From contig CAJNDS010002195.1 of the NCBI GenBank assembly GCA_905221605.1, positions 126,001 through 186,000 of the forward strand: DNA of 60,000 nt. The letters are read 5' to 3'. A program made the position numbers and the translations under genes. How positions within the stretch are numbered: position 1 is the stretch's first letter; every line of letters begins with the position of its first letter. A model generated the notes under the pieces. That model was given only the letters and a program-made list of their open reading frames with translations, made no database searches and was not told the origin of the DNA. Positions 46,203 to 57,653 of the stretch are shown one piece after another. This stretch comes from Symbiodinium natans (lineage: Eukaryota > Sar > Dinophyceae > Suessiales > Symbiodiniaceae).

Positions 46203-49200
46203 ACGTGTTGTCCGAGCTTGTCCAAGGTGCTGCCAGGGCGACGTTTTCTTGCAGCAGCTCTGCTGGCCACTGCTCACTCTGCAGGAACTGCAAGTATCCG
46301 AAGACCAGGTCGAGAATGTCATCCCTTGATTGGCCAGCTTAGCGGCCGAGAAAGCAAACGACCGTACTCAAAGCAGGTGACTTGGGTCTTTGGGTGCAGT
46401 GACAGCTCTGCAGAAGAAATCGCTGGCTTAAGTTATTAAGACACCATTTCTGAACTTAAGCGGCTGACGGCGCTTCATATATAAGACGCCGAGAGTGCCT
46501 TCATCAACAACTTACTAGAGGTTTCTCCTCCAGCGCTGTCACTGTGGACTACATGCTGAGGAAGAGTAAGCCCAGCTTAGGGTCTTGTGCTCGAGTCCAA
46601 GCGTTGTCAGCTCGATCGACAGGCCAATGAGCACGAAAAGCGAATTCTCTTCTGTCAGAACGGCATCGAAGCTGCTGACCCATCCATAAGAGCGCAGCAG
46701 TGCACATAGGCTCCGCTTGCCCTCATGTCCGAGGACCATGGCAATGTGTGCAAAAGGCCTTCCGATCCAGCGCAGCAGGGCGGACGGGAGGTGCAGCTGT
46801 GCACAGCCAAGATTGGAGAGTACAGATGATGCAATAGCAAACTTTTGGAAAGGAATGCTTCACACACGGACCCAGGATCACGGAATTTGCACTCAATGAA
46901 ACGTTGGAATTCTGGAAAGCTGCCAACTTTAGGCGAATTTCTCAGGTGTTACTAAGGCTCTTCTGACGGCTTGCTGAGTTGATTGCCCGTGCCCTGTGCG
47001 ACAACGCGTGCGCCGTGCCGTCCGCCTGTAAAAATGCCATTCCTCCAGGGAGATGGCATCGTTTTCTGGCGGGCTGAAGCAGATCGGAAAATCAACCTGA
47101 TCAGGGGACAACAATCTTTCGTTGAGTCCATCCGGGCTTGCAGGAAGTTTTGCGACTTTCCTTCTCTGCCCGTGCTGCAAGACCTTCAGCATTTAAGGCC
47201 AAGTCTTTGCCTGGAGACGCCGCGCGTCAGCTACAGGGACGGCATCGATCTCCTGGTGGCCCAGAGCTGAAAGGCATGCGGCATGGTTCACGTTTAGCTG
47301 TTTTTGGGTGCCCAATCCAGAAAAGATGTATCCATTCAAGTACCTTCGTCCACCATGCTACCACTGTAGGAGCCTGCCGGAAGGCTGCGGCAGCGAAGGG
47401 CGGTGGCACTGGTGGAAGCACCGCTGGAGCCGCTGCAGGGAGAGGGAGGAAGCTACCAGCCAGCATCCTGAGGCCAAGTCGGGAGTGGACTGAGTGGACT
47501 GAGTGGACTGAGTGGACTGAGTGGACTGAGTGGACTCCCTACACCTCTGCGGCCGCTGCATATGGCCCTCGCCTCAAGGCTGGAATCTCTTGTGGCCCGA
47601 TAATGCACAAGGACATTGAGGCTGCTTTGTACCTTAGGGTGTCCATGCAGTCACACACTGATAGTATGGCGACGTATTGTAGCATCAGCACATGGCAAAA
47701 GGGGCCCCCGAGACCCTTTAGACCTTTGCTGGAAGGTGCCAAGTCTGGAAATGCTCCAGGACCTCTGATTGCAGATGTTGCGTCGCACCACCAGGGCCTG
47801 AGGTCCTTGGCTCGACAGGTGGTGTGCAGTGGCTTCGAGCCAGGAAGAAAACCATAGAAGATGGAGAATGAGAAGCGGCCACGGGTCAGGGTGCGCGCAG
47901 TTCCAGTCCCGAATTGATGATAAGGATGGGCAGGGTCCGACCTCCGGAGCTCCGCATTCTGCCTTTTGAGCAACTCTTTTCCTTCTACAAGCAATCTGAC
48001 CTCGATTTGAGCGGCTTTGGATGCTAGGAGCTCTCTTTGTGTCTACCGTGCCGTGCCGAGCCCCTCCGCGCATCGCACTCTGAGCCCCGCAGCGGCTCCC
48101 CTATAGACGAGCGTTCTCTTCACCTACTCGTTCGCGTCTTCGCCAAAACCCCGTGACAAGGTCCAACAGAATTGCTAAGATTTGCTACCCCAGAAAATTG
48201 CATGGAGAACGCGTATCGCGCCACAAGGCTGCAACAACCAGCCTCCAACACATCAACTCGTTGATGCGGAAGTTGTCATCAAGCAGGTTGTCTGTGTGCT
48301 CATTGTCGATGGCCTGTCACAGCGTGCGCTGCAACAAGCCCTTTTAATTCCACGCCACCCTAAACATCCTCTACGAGTACAAGCGGTGATACCGGTACCC
48401 GTAAGGCCGCAAGGGTTGACATGGCCTTGACTTCCCTTTCAATCGCATCTGCCTCAGAGGTTGGGAGTTCAGAACCCAAACCTCACTCCGACGCACTCCG
48501 ACTCTCTTCTGCTGATTCTAGGAAGGAGACGCTACCAAGCACGGGAGCAACAGCACACTTCGACTTCGAAGATCGCTAAACGAGGTCTGCTCTCACAAAG
48601 ACAGCGTCGAAACCACCCTTCCACACACTCTGGTTCAAAAGCTCGATCATATCATGCCTTGCTTTCGTCATCAACTTCCACCTTGAACAACAGCTCAAGC
48701 CTGTGGCACCCGGTGGAATGAGGCTCATTTGGAGCATGCCCCGGTATGTCCAAAGATGCTGATCAGTCTGCCCGTGACCTTCAACTTGCCAATCTAAAGC
48801 CAAAGCTGCTGCCAAGAGCGGGGTCTTGAAGAAACTGCTGAATCGCTGTAGCGCTTCGGGGAGGGCATCAGTGCTGGACTCGAAGAAGAAGCATGTGTTC
48901 TCCTCAAGGCATCTCGCGACTCGAAGCTCTCTGCCTTGTGTTCTTTGTTTTCTTTTGTCACTACTGCCTTGTTTCACGGCCACCCAGGTCTGTGGCCACC
49001 CCAAACTCAACTGGACGGTTGCCCACTGTGCAGCAGAAGCGCGTTGTCAGTGAAGGCATTACTCGAACCGGCAGCTGCTGTAAGAAATCGGTCAAAACCG
49101 TTTTCATCTGGGAACTCATCAGTTCCCAAGAACAGCATGTGCTCCGTCCTGGGCGGCGCATTCTTGCAAGTGTTCCAATGCTCCAAGGCTTGGAAACGGT

Positions 49201-49429
49201 GCTGGCATCTCAATACGTTCGCGGTGCAGCCAAGGGACAGATGTGCAAGACCGGGCCGCTGTGAAGGGTCACCTGAGCTGAAAACTTTCAAGCCCCATGG
49301 CAAGAGAACCATCAATCCTCCGTGCCGAGGTCACTGAAGAAGCCGGCGGCGAGGTCCAAAGCAGCTGCAGCTCGGTCGGCATCCTCAATTGTCAACGCCA
49401 CAGCCGCGCAAGGTTTCCAGGGTGCAGGA
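41003..49429 (-). CDS. M16 zinc metalloprotease, insulysin/nardilysin type
   Basis: Zinc endopeptidase of the insulin-degrading-enzyme group, which cleaves small peptides inside a two-halved chamber. At least 18 exons line up in order with the family. Homology-bearing exons after the active-site group (49429-48658): 47962 to about 47880 (DPAHPYHQFGTG), 47632-47573 (YKAASMSLCIIGPQEIPAL), 47252-47211 (EIDAVPVADARRLQ), from 47096 (VDFPICFSPPEN), from 46758 (PFAHIAMVLGHEGKRSLCAL), from 46324 (DDILDLVFGYLQFLQSEQWP), 45907-45837 (VQLASNMRKF), from 45379 (ARLAEPWYGTRF), about 44330-44170 (HYVPRSFEN, TPKAEICIEF), about 43910-43815 (REEVLYDASLAGLAFGF), about 42620-42500 (VMCQGNLLSNEVQSMVADLD), 41874-41804 (NSAVEMTFQVG), 41571-41463 and 41051-41003. 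Start codon, signal peptide and the last exons are not resolved. Introns are 71 to about 900 nt. Confidence 0.92.
41463..41571 (-). other. M16 C-terminal half exon with LRTQQQLGY motif
   Basis: AG, then AVLQILAALLRDAFYDALRT, QQQLGYTVSCFPDKFE, then a GA donor (GAAG before GACACAG). In insulysins the equivalent LRTKEQLGYIV segment of the C-terminal half positions the substrate. Its conservation shows that both halves of the enzyme are present. Confidence 0.9.
45757..45795 (+). repeat. 11-base minisatellite in M16 intron
   Basis: Four near-identical units of GGGCAACATTG. Confidence 0.9.
46163..46198 (+). repeat. CA microsatellite in M16 intron
   Basis: About 17 CA units between the QSEQWP exon and the VQLASNMRKF exon. 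Confidence 0.95.
47486..47537 (+). repeat. 10-base minisatellite in M16 intron
   Basis: Five tandem copies of GGACTGAGTG between the GPQEIPAL exon and the VPVADARRLQ exon. On the plus strand it reads as Trp-Thr-Glu repeats inside a 239-codon frame (47138-47857); because that frame is antisense to proven M16 exons it is not called as a gene. Confidence 0.9.
48658..49429 (-). other. M16 catalytic-motif exons with noncanonical splice sites
   Basis: Exon 49429-49344 (ALTIEDADRAAAALDLAA) ends at a GC donor. Exon 49272-49239 (GDPSQRPGLAHL) ends at a GT donor. Exon 49148-49043 (TEHMLFLGTDEFPDENGF, GSSNAFTDN) ends at a GC donor. Exon 48902-48813 (ENTCFFFESSTDALPEALQR, FSSFFKTPLL) ends at a GC donor. 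Exon about 48681-48658 (VEVDDESK) ends at a GC donor. Joined, the first three give the inverted zinc motif H-L-T-E-H, its codons split by the 90-base intron 49238-49149. VDDES matches the position of the third zinc ligand, a glutamate. So the metal-binding residues appear intact. The other introns here are 71 nt (49343-49273) and 140 nt (49042-48903). Confidence 0.88.
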
Positions 49430-50400
49430 CTGAGAAACAAGATACGTACATTGCTGACAAGAAGCTGGATCGGAAACCAAGAGAACCCGTAGACCGTTCG
49501 GTAGTGTCGTGGCCTGGCAGCCGTCTTTGGCGACTTGAAAAGACGGTGATGCTAGATATTTACGGAGTGGAGGAATCTAGGGAAGCTCTGGGAGCCTTAG
49601 GAAGAAGCTGGGTCATCTAAGCAACAGCAGCACAAAGAAGAAACTAGGAATGCGCATCCGCAGCCCTTCCCACACTTGGTCCACCAGCAAACCATCAAGG
49701 CCAGACTACCTCCTACATTGGCTTCTCATTACGCGCAGGCTGCAATCTCAGCAAGCCATGAGGAACACAACACTTCCAAACAACGCACTGGCCAAAGTGG
49801 CCACGGTGCTTCATAAGTGCACTTGTCGAGCGGGCTCTTCTCTGGAGTGTCTGCAGCCTGGCACATGCAAAGACTGCACAGATCACAAAGACTTGATGTC
49901 CAAGACCGAACGCCTAACCCGGAATTTGGCGGTGGAAATGTTGACATGCAGAAGCATACTTCAAGATCGTTAGCCTGTTCAGTAAAACCCTGGCCCATCT
50001 CAACAAACCAAACAACTCACCACAACAAAAACCGGCTGGGCAAAGTGCCTCCCCCAGAAAGATCTTTCATTTAGCAGGGACAAATCTCTGCGACTACCAT
50101 GCTCATGCTCACAACACCTTGCCAGCTGCAGTCGGTCCTGGCGCTAGCAGTGAGACCTGAACCAAAGCTGCCGGCTTCACCAATCAAAAGCGCTCGAAGG
50201 GCAACAGCATGATGGTGCGTTGACGCAACAGAATGTGCAGGCAGCCAAGTGGCCACGCTGCCGAGTCCCGCAACCACCTGTTGTCGGGCTCAGGATGAAC
50301 TGAACGGGGCGGGGGTTGCAATTTGGGGTTCATGATGATGTCAAAAGCATAGTTGCAGAATCCGTACGAACTCTGTACAGTAGGGCTCGTTACTGCCCTC
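49430..50400. other. Intervening region upstream of M16
   Basis: It should contain the protease promoter and first exon. A minus-strand frame at 50277-50071 (VATWLPAHSVASTHHHAVAL) is open and protein-like but cannot be tied to the family. No promoter element was recognised. Confidence 0.3.
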
Positions 50401-50413
50401 GGGGTCAGGCCCA

Positions 50414-51525
50414 GGATTTATCTGGATAAATCCCCTGGGGTCTGAGGGTAATGTTGGTTTTTTCTTTGTTGGCTTGAGGCCTTTGGCATTTCTGATTTGG
50501 GCATGTTCGGTTCAAATCCACGCCATCATCGGAGAGACGTCGGAGAGCACATGAATGGGATAAAACCCCAGGGCCCGACCCCTGCCAATGACCTATCTTT
50601 TTCTGACTCCACACCCAAGGCGTCAAGAACGTCAATCTTTGCTAGGAATGCTAGGGTTATGAGAGGGCAAGGAATAGGCATGTATAGGCTCACAGAATTT
50701 AAGGTGGAGGGTTTCGGCATCGCGGGCTTAGGTGAGAAGATCGGAATAAGTCTGGGTAAGGTCGGGGAGTGGGGGGGTGGTGTTTGAGAAAACGGCCCCA
50801 GAAAAATTCCCTGGCGCCTGACCCTGAGCTCAGACCACCAGGACTTCACCCGGACCCAGCTCCGGCAGCAACAACGGAGGGCGGGTTCACCCAAAACACG
50901 CCCAAGAAGCATCCAGATAAATTCCCTATGGCCTTACCCCCGAGTGGAGCCTCTGGGACTTTAGCCTTCAGCTGTGGGTTACGCCAACGGTTACGCCATA
51001 TTCCTCAGATACGTAAGGAACGGGGCAGATAGGAATGAGTCGGAATGAGGTCGGCACTATGTGCTTGAGAAAACAATAACCCCAGAATAAATTCCCTGGG
51101 GCCTGACCCTAAGGTCAGACCACCAGGACTTCACCCGGACCGTTGCGGTGCACCCCAGGCAGCAGCAGCAGCAGCAGCGGAAGGCGGGTTCACCCAAAAC
51201 ACGCCCCAGGGCATACTCTTCTCCCCTGCTTGTGACAGGTACCATTGCATTGAAGCACTCTGGACACAGCAGCGGAAGAAAGGTAACATGAACTGATGCA
51301 CAAATCGAGTATGATGCTGATTCTAGATGCCACTCCCAGCACGAACCAGGCGCCGGATAAATTCCCAGGCTCGACCTTCGATACAAACCCTTGTTGTCTG
51401 ACAGAACATACAACGATGATCCTCCGTCTCTAACCAATCTAACCCCGCGCGGGCTGGATAAATTCCCAGCGGGCCATGACAGCACACTCTGGATAAAACC
51501 CCTAGCTCAGGATAAATCTTCCGGC
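50414..51525 (+). repeat. Dispersed GGATAAATTCCC motif cluster
   Basis: At least eight copies of a motif near GGATAAATYCCC, usually followed by a GGCCTGA-like tail, at about 50424, 50559, 50913, 51087, 51353, 51454, 51491 and 51510. At 50414 the motif meets its own reverse complement (GGATTTATCTGGATAAATCC). Spacing is irregular, so this is not a simple tandem. Confidence 0.75.
50798..51215 (+). repeat. Duplicated ~130-base block
   Basis: Two direct copies (about 50800-50910 and 51080-51215) share CAGACCACCAGGACTTCACC and GGCGGGTTCACCCAAAACAC. The second carries an expanded CAG run (about six units near 51160). Confidence 0.85.
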
Positions 51526-51529
51526 CTGA

Positions 51530-52750
51530 GCCCCCCGTTTAATCTTGGGGGCAAGCAACCTACATTCTGTACTAAACCCTTTAAAGCCATAAGCCCCAAG
51601 AAGCTGCCGGCGTTCCTTTCGTATTTCGTCAGGCCGACTCTGGTTGATTGGTCAGGGTATGGGGAAGCAAACACCACAGGTCTCAGCTGGCATCCGCATT
51701 TGAGATTTTTGGATTATGAGTAAGGATTTGTACGGCATCTGGACTCTGGAGAATGCGGGGTTATCAGCACAATCGGAGATCTGCGGTCTGGTCTTTGGCA
51801 CGAAGCTCGAGCCTACCAACTTCGATTATGGAAAATGAGAGGTTTGAAAAGCAATGGAGAAGGCAAAATTCAAACTTACTGACTGAGATCCTATTTTGAA
51901 TCCACGTCCGAAGCTGCGAATCCGAGCATGCAAACTCGAATCTTGAACCTGAGACTTCTTGCTGGTCTGAGAAGTGACATCTGAGAAAGGGTTTGGGGTA
52001 CTTTATTTTCACTTGTCACTTGTCACTTGTCAACTTGCCTGAAGTACTTCGAGAAGCTAGAGCCTATAAACACAAAAACTACGCAGCTCGACCAAGCGGA
52101 GTCAGGTGTCAGAACTACCTCAGAGTCCCAAAGTGGTTTGAGTCTTTGAGAGAGATCATAATAATATGCCCTGGCTACATGCATCAAGCCCTCCTGTTAG
52201 CGCCAAGAGGCACGCCGCCGCGGATGCAGCAACCAGTCCTTCGATGCACCCCCACAAACGAAAAGAAACATTGCACCTTCGTCGAAGAGTCTGCAGCACA
52301 GGTCATGCAGCGTAGCGACCCCGAGAGCTCATTCAACAGGGCCGAGCCTGGGCAGAGCTTTGCCTGATCTGTCGCGTCCGGTGGCGCACCAGGCGGTGGC
52401 AGTTCACGAAAAGCAAGGAGACTGAAAGGCAGGCCTCGAAACATTTTGGACAAAGTCACGAAGTGGAAGACCTAGAAGGTGGTTTCGAAGGACTGCGTTA
52501 GCCAGTCTCTCTGTGTCTGAGTCTGGGCACTGACTTCAATCTCCCCCCTCCACCCCCTCCCCGTAGCCCAGTATAGCATGCCCCAAGTGGCTGCAAGCGG
52601 CTGTAAGCCGGGGCTGGTGTCGTGGCTCCGTGTGCTTCGCGATTTTTGGGGCCTGGGCAGGTCCCGATGACTACCCGTTCACTTCTCTTCGTCGCCATGA
52701 CCTGCTACGGCGTGAGCTCTCTTCAAGCCTCCTCTGGAGAAGCCGTGAAG
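51530..52750. other. Intervening region, no gene seen
   Basis: Open frames are short and on both strands. A triple CACTTGT repeat occurs at about 52012-52032. Nothing else is recognised. Confidence 0.35.
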
Positions 52751-52759
52751 ACGTTGCAC

Positions 52760-52816
52760 CTGCGAGCATGAAAAATTGCGGTGGTGAGGATGCTTCGACT
52801 AACAAGTACCGCCTGC
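52760..52816 (-). CDS. Candidate short exon, unknown protein
   Basis: 57 bases between GGAG and a CTCGCAG/GTGC donor. One frame reads RRYLLVEASSPPQFFMLA. The edges suit the local splice pattern, but the family is unknown and the plus strand is also open here. Confidence 0.25.
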
Positions 52817-52896
52817 CTCCAAATAGATCTGCTGGCTGGCAATATGCTACGAGCACTGCCATTCCACCATGGCCATTCGCTGTAGCGATGTTCGGA

Positions 52897-53235
52897 GGGT
52901 GTGTGTGTGTGTGTGTGTGAGTGTGAGTGTGAGTGTCAGTGTGAGTGTGTGTGTGTGTGTGAGTGTGAGTGTGTGTGTGTGTGAGTGTGAGTGTGAGTGT
53001 GAGTGTGAGTGTGTGTGAGTGTGAGTGTGAGTGTGAGTGTGAGTGTGAGTGTGAGTGTGAGTGTGTGTGTGTGTGTGTGGGTGTGTGGGTGTGGGTGTGG
53101 GTGTGGGTGTGGGTGTGGGTGTGGGTGTGGGTGTGGGTGCGGGTGCGTGCGTGTGTGTGGGTGGGTGTGTATGCGTGCGTGTGTGTGTGTGTGGGTGGGT
53201 GTGTATGCGTGTGTATGTTTGTGTACATGTGTTTG
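52897..53235 (+). repeat. GTGTGA / GTGTGG microsatellite
   Basis: A compound array: GT, then GTGTGA six-base units, then GTGTGG six-base units, then mixed TGTG/TGCG. The spurious Cys-Val frames are ignored. Confidence 0.97.
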
Positions 53236-53239
53236 TGGT

Positions 53240-55710
53240 CGACGCCATGGTAACCTTGACCTCCACTGGTTTATCTGTCAAAGGCGAAAATCCACTTTAT
53301 GGGAAACAAGTTCGTCCAACAAATCGCATGCACATGAACTTACATAAGCAATTGTCACTTGCTTGAGGCTGTGAGAGCCGGCACGAGCCTAATGCCGACA
53401 GCTGAGCTTTCATGCAAACAAGGCTGCGCGTCTTTCAACAGCTCCGGAATTGCAGGTCCCCCTGCTAACACTGGCAGCTGATTGGAGAGCACTGGCACTG
53501 GGCCTCGTCCGTGACACTCAGACATCTTTAAGCTCCTAACGGATGAACTGGACGTAGGGCGCAATGCCGATGCCCAGGCCTCTGGAAAGCTTTTCTCCGA
53601 GAGGGCTGTGGAATCTTGGGCCCGGAAACATTTGATGTTGCTGGGCTATCCAGGATCCAGCCACTGCTGAGGGCTTCCGTATGAAATCAAGTTTTTTGCG
53701 GGGGTCATGTTCCTGTCTTTAGACTTTAGTGTCGCCGGCTGCCTTCTAAAAGTTCATCCCAAACGCTTATGGTCCTACAGTGCAGTCCTACAGATCTGGG
53801 CGAGTTGGCGCAATGGCCACCATTTGAATACATGAGCTCGTAGGGTGTGGGGGGCCGCAACCCCCTTAAAACCAAGGTGATTTGTTTGTTCCAGCTGTTC
53901 GGGGAAGCCTGGGTTGTAACACATTCAAGGAAGGGTGGAACACCCACCACCTGGATGGGCCACCCAAGCGGCGACAATCCAACTCTGACTCTGACCCTTG
54001 CTGAGCTCAACGCCGTGCACCAGCACCACCTGCGAACTAGACCGATTTTGCCATCTTTGCTCTGCAGGAGGTGCTATAGCAAATCTTGTCAAAACGAAAG
54101 GATGGCTTGTCCACAAGTGTATCGCAACAATCCAAACAGGCAGCAGCGAGCGCCATCGCAAAGTCAACGAACCTATCTTTGACGAGGCAATCTTCGAACC
54201 CTACATGCATGTAAACCATGTGATACCAAAACACCGGAAGAGGTCGGTCTGGTTCCACCGGCTTCCCACCCTCAAGGAGCTGCCTGAGCTGAGGTGCACG
54301 ATATGACTTGATTTGACGATGTAGCTTTATCATGCTTTATCACAACCAGCAATCTTCTGACACCACACACGCTGCCAATCATACGCTGTCGGACTCCCGG
54401 GCCGGCTATGCAGACATGGTGCCCAGGGCGAGCCGGCGGCGGGCAGTGGAAATAGGACAAGCCACCTATTCGAGGCAAGTCTGCTGCTCATGCTTCCGTG
54501 CTTCTGAATGTCTGAATGTGTTGACATGTTCGCCATGTTTACGCCGGGCCTGATGCACCATGATAGGTAAAGCCCATCCTGTGAAGAGTGATCCCGTCAC
54601 TGGGAGAAATGTGGGTGACCGAATCTTGAATGAGGTCCGCGGGCGGACCCAGGCAAGCTGCAACAAATGGCAGCCGTCTTTGTACAGCAACTACAAGCAT
54701 CGTTGGACACAAGCAGGTTGAGTCACAGTTCGATGATGGTACATGCATGTGTACAGTACGTCGGCACAGTTCGCAGAACAGTGGGCCACCAAGTCATCCG
54801 AGTCACAGTTGCATGGTGGAGCGAGTAGCTAATCGAAGCCCAAGAATACCGGCCTCGGCGGACACGTAATTAATGACTATCCTGCACATCTTTGCTACAG
54901 GCTTCGAGTTACAAGGAGTATGCAGTGAAGCTAGTAACCGACTGTTACAGCAAATCCTAGCTCCAATTGATTCAGCCGCAGACTTGATCACGCTCTCTGC
55001 AAACCAAGCGTCGTAGTACCACAAAGGATGATACCAGGCCTATGCAACCAGAACCGACATGTAAGGTGAAACACGCTCATGCAAAAACAAAGTCATGGCC
55101 AATATGAGGATTATCTTCTCGAAATAGCAGAAGCCTCGGCTCCTAGATTTAGGAGTACCACTTAGACTCAGCCCCTGCAAGGGCCCAAACTGACGAAAGG
55201 TCAACATCATCGAAGTGGATGCATCATGTGCGTTTTTGTCGCAACTTGTTGAATACCGTGCTACATGGCCTGCCACCCCGCAAAATCATGAACACCAAGC
55301 TTGTCTAGCAATGGTTAGGCAAACCTTCTAAGCACACTTACAGGCACGGCCTGGATCTTGTCGAAATTGATGCGCATCGGCCGCACGCCTGCAGAGTATC
55401 CTGGCGCTCAGCTGGTTCATTACCAGTCATCAGGGGAGGGCAGTGCTTCTCCCGGCAATGTTATCCGTGACGTACCCTCCAGAAATCATCATTCCATATA
55501 GTTCCCATGGTCGCAACGTCAGATGCCGAAACCACTTAAGACCATGTATTCGGGAACGATTACGTGGAACTGACCGAAATGTGGCCGGTTGCAATGGGGA
55601 AACTAAATTGATTGGTTGAAACGCGCTTCGAATCTTCACAGCCAGAACGTGCCTTCTGCCAACTCCCACCCGTAGCGGCGCTCACACTCCTTGTTAGCAG
55701 CTGCACATGT
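53240..55710. other. Intervening region with weak open frames
   Basis: Around 54000-54330 both strands are open: minus RPLPVFWYHMVYMHVGFEDC, plus FDEAIFEPYMHVNHVIPKHR. I cannot decide between them and find no domain. 54400-55710 holds nothing recognisable. Confidence 0.25.
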
Positions 55711-55714
55711 GCAG

Positions 55715-55831
55715 GACTACCTTCGACATGCAAACTGCTGCACACTCTGTACTGGCTTTCTGTGAAGCACGGAAAGAGGCTGAGCCTGCGTTTGCTCCGG
55801 ACATCTCCAGATTGTGTGCGGGCATGCGAAG
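55715..55831 (+). CDS. Candidate exon, unknown protein
   Basis: After ATGTGCAG the plus strand reads TTFDMQTAAHSVLAFCEARK, EAEPAFAPDISRLCAGMR and ends at GCGAAG before a GA donor (GAAACC). Splice edges and composition suit a real exon, but two other frames are open over the same bases. Confidence 0.3.
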
Positions 55832-56835
55832 GAAACCGGCAGCAATTCCGAGTCACCAAGCTGACATGGGCGAGCACCAACACTCTGCACAGCCCTGAAA
55901 CTGAACTCCACAGAAAACATTGGCACCTCCTGAATATTCTGTAGCGCGGCACAGAAGCAACAATGGAAAGAAATGTCAGACATGTCGGAAGACTTCTTTA
56001 CGGTTGGGTTTGGCCTCTGGCTTGGCGAGTATGTAAACCGGAGAACCCAGACCCTTCACGCATTTCACACCTCATGCATCCTCGTTTGGCAAGCCTTGGC
56101 TCTGTTCATGCACTCCTCACTGTGTTTGTCGGACTCATTCCTGCGATGTTTCCTTTTCCAGGCAGTGGATCTGTTTGTTTTTGTGTCCATCTGCTTTCTG
56201 CACTTGGTGCCGGACTGCTTTCATTTTTGTTTCATTCCTGCTTTCTGGCGAATCTTGTGTCGTACCCAACACGCGGAAAACCAAATGTACAACTTAGCAT
56301 AATGAAAAAAAAACAAGGGGTTACTCCGACAGCGAAGCCTCCAGCAGAAGCTCGACTTTGAGATGGGCGGGCGTTACAGGTTCCGATCCTTCTTGACCCT
56401 TCCCGTTGAGGCCAAACCTAGTGGACAGGCTAAACCCCTGTAAGCTCAAACCACTCAAATCTTGACCGCCCTGCGTCCTGCAGCATTGTGCTCATCTCAA
56501 CCATCTCGTCCTCCTTGAGCTCTGAAAGATACTTGTTGAAGAATGCCCAAGCGAAGAACCTCGAGCTTCAGCCAAAGTAAAGCCCCAAGTGGACCCTGAA
56601 TGTGCACACTGGCCTATCTAGGCAGCAGAGAAACTCTTCCGCGTTACCACGCTTGATACGAGCAATCGGCGTCTTCATGAACCAGCCCTCCAGCCACTCC
56701 TTCCAGCAGGTGCTTGCGCAAGGTTCTCGTCTTAGGATCATGGAATCATGGCATGCCGTTTACATGTGAGGAATGCCATACGGCACCTTTTGCTGTGTTT
56801 CATGTCAGCGGCCCACATCATGCCACTCTAAGCGC

Positions 56836-57588
56836 CTTGGCATATTATAGAACGGTGCAAACTTTCCAATAGTGGCACACAGCGGCAAAAAGCAGTCCGT
56901 AGGAGTTCGTCCAATTGGCCATGTGGCGCACTGGTCGACACGCACAAGCGTGCGCTGGAAAACGTCCTCAGGATTACAAGAGGAAACGCATTGTCTCTCG
57001 ACGTGCAAGCACTCAAAACTCTGTCAAAACAATGCACAAGCTGCTTTCCGATCGATTGAATTGACATCCGAAATTCAATGTATTGCCTGGGACAAGCCTG
57101 ATATACAGGTCCTCTTGCATTTCGAATTTTCGCCGAAGCACATTTGGCTGGACAGGCGGAAGCCTCTGTGTCATTGGTTTGACCATGTCAAGGCGAGAGC
57201 GTAGTCTGAGCAGCCACAGGAAAAATGAAGCCTCCGCCACGACCTGCCGGACTGGGCAATGGCTGCAAGTCACATGCTCGGGTACCGGCTGCTTCGCATG
57301 GTTTATTGCGTGAAGTCGTGCCGTCCCGAGCTTGCCACCATGACAATTGATATTTCAGCCCCAAAACAACTACTTGGCCGAAGCTGCACAACTAGCCACT
57401 TCGTGCGTTCTCTATATGATTCTGCTGTCCTTCATGCTCTGCAGACTTATCACGGATTAAAAGGGCATGACGAGCTACCGCCACTACCACTACCTACTAC
57501 TACTACGACGACGACTACTACTACGACAACTACTAGGACTACTACTTCGACTACTACTGCGACCACGCCCAAAACCACGACCAGGACC

Positions 57589-57653
<65 letters not shown>

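Noticed and set aside
47138-47857. 239-codon plus-strand frame with Trp-Thr-Glu repeats
   Set aside because: Antisense to M16 exons at 47632-47573 and 47252-47211; the repeats come from a 10-base minisatellite in an intron.
52671-53366. His/Thr/Ser-rich minus frames and Cys/Val-rich plus frames
   Set aside because: Produced by the GTGTGA/GTGTGG microsatellite.
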